A DNA stretch of 7,639 bases from Actinomycetota bacterium (GTDB taxonomy: Bacteria > Actinomycetota > Acidimicrobiia > Acidimicrobiales > JACCXE01). Below are positions 5,741 through 7,639 of the stretch, piece by piece; the first letter of the stretch is position 1, and every line of letters begins with the position of its first letter. The notes under the pieces were generated by a model. The model was not told the origin of the DNA, did not search any database, and saw nothing but the letters and a program-made list of their open reading frames with translations. The position numbers were made by a program, and so were the translations under genes. Location: NCBI GenBank assembly GCA_013697265.1, contig JACCXE010000007.1, positions 1 to 7,639 of the forward strand, in the 5' to 3' direction.

Positions 5741-7360
5741 CTACGCGTCAGCCATCACGGCTTGTTCGGCCAACCCGATCGGCAATGCGCCGGCGCCAGC
5801 CACACGGTTGTGGAAGTCGCGCAGGTCACCTCGGGCAGTGTTGAGGAAGTCGCTACGAATGCGCTCGATCTCGAGGCAACCGGTCAGGTACGAGGCCGCT
5901 TGCGTCGGCCAGGCGCAATAGCGCTTCACCTCGGCAATGGCCGTGGCTTCGGACAACGCCGTGTTCGACGTCATGAACCGCACGGCGTCGTCGAAGGTCA
6001 TCGACCCGGTGTGCAGCGATGTGTCGACCACGATCCGGGCCGCGCGGAAGATGCGGGCGTCGAGATGGCCGAGGACCTCCTCGTTGGTCTCGAAGAAGCC
6101 GTGCTCGTACATCACCCGTTCGGCGTAGAGGCCCCAGCCTTCCGAGAAGTACGGCGTCGTCAGGATCTTGCGCAACGGACGCGGGTTGCCCTGCATCCAC
6201 GTGAGATGCCAGTGATGGCCGGGGTACGCCTCGTGCGCGGTGATGGTAGGGATCGAGTGGTAGCTGTTCGACGCCAGGCGCTGCTGCACTTCGGCTTCGC
6301 TGGTGCCGTCGGGCGGGAAGGGCACAAAGAAATGACCGGTAAGCGTGGGCTTGAAGGCCGGGGGAGTGGCGTAGGACGCGACGGCGAGGACCGGGCGCTG
6401 GAATGGCGGCGACGGCTCGACCACGCACTCTTCGCCCGTGGCCAACGTGACGAGACCGTGGTCGATCAGGAACTGCCGGGCCTTGGTGGTGCACGTCTCA
6501 TAGGCAAGCCGCATGTCTTCTGGCGACGACGGGTGATGGTCGGTGAGTGCTTTGTTGATCGAGCGCCAGTCCGAGTTCGCGTCGATGCGCCGAGCGACGT
6601 CGATCAATTCTCGCTCGACGACCTTGAACGCATCGACGCCGCGCTGGTGGAGGCCTTCGGTGTTGAATCCCAGCACCTCTTTGTCTTGCAACATCGCGCT
6701 GTAACGCATCTCACCGAACACCCAGTCGCCCTTCGCCTTCGGCGCCAACTCGTCGAGCCACACGAGGTACGACTCGAGCGCCGCCGCGGCCGCCTCGCCC
6801 GCTTCCGCAACTTGGTACCTGAGCGTGTCGTTTTCGATCTCCTGCGGCACAAGATTTCGGAAATAGCCGATACCGGCGCGGCAGGGTCCGGCGGCGCGCT
6901 CGACGAACAGCGGTGGCACGAGGTCGGCGTCGATGTTGGCCCGGCCGTCTTCGAGCACGTCCGTGAGCCCACGCATGCGCGCGATGGCGAAGCGGGCCAG
7001 GTCGGCCTCGCTGTGCACGCGATGCAGGAACAACGCGAAAACGCCCTGTAGCGCGACACCAGGGTAAATGCCGGGGTCCCGGCGCCAGCCCACCCACGTT
7101 CGGCTGATCGCGCGGCCCGTCAGCGTCGAGCGCAGCAGCCCGAGGTCGATGCGCTGATCGAATGACAGCGACGACGGGTCGACATCGCCGAGGCGGGCGA
7201 GCCAGGCGTCGTCGGCCGCCTCGCGACGCTCGAAGGCCGCCGCGGAGTAGTCGCCGAGCAGCTCGTCGTGGCCGTCAACGCCGAGCTGAGTGGCTCGCAC
7301 CGGTGACTCCTCCAGCTCGGCCGTTATCCACTCGTCGATCAGCGCATCAAAATCAGCCAT
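5741..7360 (-). CDS. DUF885 family protein, putative zinc metallopeptidase
   Basis: A 539-residue DUF885 protein, mostly alpha-helical, near the family's usual length. The conserved C-terminal core is complete: HEAYPGHH at 376-383 (HExxx-type zinc site, H376, E377 and H382 or H383), SEGWGLYAE at 406-414 (E407, probable third ligand), DTSLHTGSMTFDDAVRFM at 446-463 and YCAWPTQAASYLTG at 481-494 (matching 'PgQa.sY..G'). The family is annotated as peptidase-like, but few members have been characterised. Many relatives carry lipoprotein signals; this one begins MADFDALIDEW without a signal peptide, so it is probably cytoplasmic. The ATG at 7358-7360 follows a -10 box by 6 bases. It converges on the acyl-CoA dehydrogenase with a 3-bp gap and no visible terminator, and diverges from an MgtE-like gene. 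Confidence 0.92.
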   Translation of the reverse strand: MADFDALIDEWITAELEESPVRATQLGVDGHDELLGDYSAAAFERREAADDAWLARLGDVDPSSLSFDQRIDLGLLRSTLTGRAISRTWVGWRRDPGIYPGVALQGVFALFLHRVHSEADLARFAIARMRGLTDVLEDGRANIDADLVPPLFVERAAGPCRAGIGYFRNLVPQEIENDTLRYQVAEAGEAAAAALESYLVWLDELAPKAKGDWVFGEMRYSAMLQDKEVLGFNTEGLHQRGVDAFKVVERELIDVARRIDANSDWRSINKALTDHHPSSPEDMRLAYETCTTKARQFLIDHGLVTLATGEECVVEPSPPFQRPVLAVASYATPPAFKPTLTGHFFVPFPPDGTSEAEVQQRLASNSYHSIPTITAHEAYPGHHWHLTWMQGNPRPLRKILTTPYFSEGWGLYAERVMYEHGFFETNEEVLGHLDARIFRAARIVVDTSLHTGSMTFDDAVRFMTSNTALSEATAIAEVKRYCAWPTQAASYLTGCLEIERIRSDFLNTARGDLRDFHNRVAGAGALPIGLAEQAVMADA

Positions 7361-7366
7361 CGGAGG

Positions 7367-7372
7367 ACCGTA
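7367..7372 (-). promoter_or_regulatory. -10 box, leaderless promoter of the DUF885 gene
   Basis: TACGGT on the minus strand fits TANNNT and ends exactly 6 bases before the ATG at 7360, the ideal spacing for a leaderless mRNA. The intervening bases contain no Shine-Dalgarno sequence. Confidence 0.6.
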
Positions 7373-7382
7373 CTAAGGCGGA

Positions 7383-7388
7383 TAGCCT
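7383..7388 (+). promoter_or_regulatory. -10 box of the rightward MgtE-like gene
   Basis: TAGCCT fits TANNNT and would place the transcript start near 7395-7396, at an ATG that is not in the frame of the MgtE-like protein. AAGGC (7375-7379) and GCCTT (7385-7389) form a 5-bp inverted repeat overlapping the box, a possible but weak operator. Confidence 0.42.
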
Positions 7389-7423
7389 TGCCCGCATGTT
7401 GATGCACGGGGAGCCTCCGAGTC

Positions 7424-7639
7424 GTGCCGCGCGCCTTGGAGTGGCGTCGGTTCGTCGCGTTCCTCGGTCCCGACCTTTCGGTCGTGGGTCAGAGTCTCGT
7501 CGCGCTCGCACTCAATAGTTCAACCAGCCTCGTCGCCGGCGCAATGCTCGGCACCATCACCGGCACCTTCGAGCGCCTTCCCGGTTTGTTGATCATGGTG
7601 CCGCCGGCGATCGGGCTGCGCGGCAACGTGTTCTCTGCC
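7424..7639 (+). CDS. MgtE/SLC41-type divalent cation transporter, N-terminal part
   Basis: Partial gene running off the right edge; the 72 codons present are open to the end. A basic N-terminus (MPRALEWRRF) leads into the helix GPDLSVVGQSLVALALNSS (15-33), then SLVAGAMLGTITGTFERLPG (35-54) and LLIMVPPAIGLRGNVFSA (55-72). The 'LPGLL.mvPaaiGlRGN.f.a' signature is characteristic of the membrane domain of MgtE/SLC41 Mg2+ transporters, where it lines the ion pathway. The cytoplasmic N and CBS domains of full MgtE are absent upstream, so this is the short, membrane-only form. The GTG at 7424 is chosen because it is the first reasonable start after an in-frame stop at 7400-7402. GGGGAG lies 10 bases before it. 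A leaderless ATG at 7396 is in another frame, so a sequencing indel is possible. Confidence 0.75.
   Translation, partial: MPRALEWRRFVAFLGPDLSVVGQSLVALALNSSTSLVAGAMLGTITGTFERLPGLLIMVPPAIGLRGNVFSA

Noticed and set aside
5762..7051. A 429-codon open frame on the plus strand opposite the DUF885 gene
   Set aside because: It has an arginine-, glycine- and valine-rich composition with no recognisable domain. It is the mirror of a GC-rich coding strand, whose DUF885 motifs are unambiguous.
1..7639. Defence system, mobile element, CRISPR, prophage or biosynthetic cluster
   Set aside because: No transposase, integrase, nuclease, helicase, toxin, direct-repeat array or synthase module is recognisable. 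All sizeable genes belong to common metabolic or membrane families.
1..7639. tRNA or other structured RNA genes
   Set aside because: Intergenic space is a few bases to a few tens of bases in nearly every case. None of it shows a tRNA-like fold or a known riboswitch consensus.

Overview
The window looks like chromosomal DNA from a high-GC actinobacterium. The main clues are two luciferase-like F420/flavin oxidoreductases, an acyl-CoA dehydrogenase of the ACAD10/11 type, a DUF885 protein, strong G/C bias at third codon positions, and TANNNT -10 boxes placed 6-8 bases before start codons, which suggests leaderless transcripts. An uncultured Acidimicrobiia-type organism would fit, but that is an inference. 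I see no rRNA, tRNA, CRISPR array, insertion sequence, phage gene or toxin-antitoxin pair. The window is almost fully coding and reads as ordinary metabolic chromosome, not a mobile island.

Layout, left to right. (1) A leftward group: a DUF402 protein (613-1263), then a VOC/glyoxalase-like protein (235-603), then possibly a 49-residue one-helix membrane protein (66-215). (2) A 31-bp divergent promoter region (1264-1294) with two opposed -10 boxes inside a 25-bp inverted repeat. (3) A rightward group: a PEP mutase/isocitrate lyase-family enzyme (1295-2104), a first luciferase-like oxidoreductase (2107-2976) and a second one (3024-3785) that has its own apparent leaderless promoter. (4) A leftward membrane protein with CPBP (CAAX-protease-like) motifs (3796-4425). 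It converges on region 3, and a GC-rich hairpin spans both stop codons. (5) A rightward acyl-CoA dehydrogenase (4445-5737), divergent from the CPBP gene. (6) A leftward DUF885 metallopeptidase-like protein (5741-7360), convergent with the dehydrogenase across a 3-bp gap. (7) The start of a rightward MgtE/SLC41-type cation transporter (7424 to the window end), divergent from the DUF885 gene.

Functional links are modest. The PEP mutase-family enzyme and the first oxidoreductase are 2 bp apart and almost certainly co-transcribed. With the second oxidoreductase and the acyl-CoA dehydrogenase they suggest catabolism of organic or fatty acids, but no substrate can be read from the sequence. The most distinctive signal is the promoter architecture: five operon-head genes carry a TANNNT box 6-8 bases before the start codon, and a sixth box lies before an ATG that is out of frame with the MgtE-like gene. 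I did not find a clear new multi-gene system. The best leads are the promoter pattern, the divergent dyad, the CPBP protein, the small membrane ORF and the start of the MgtE-like gene.
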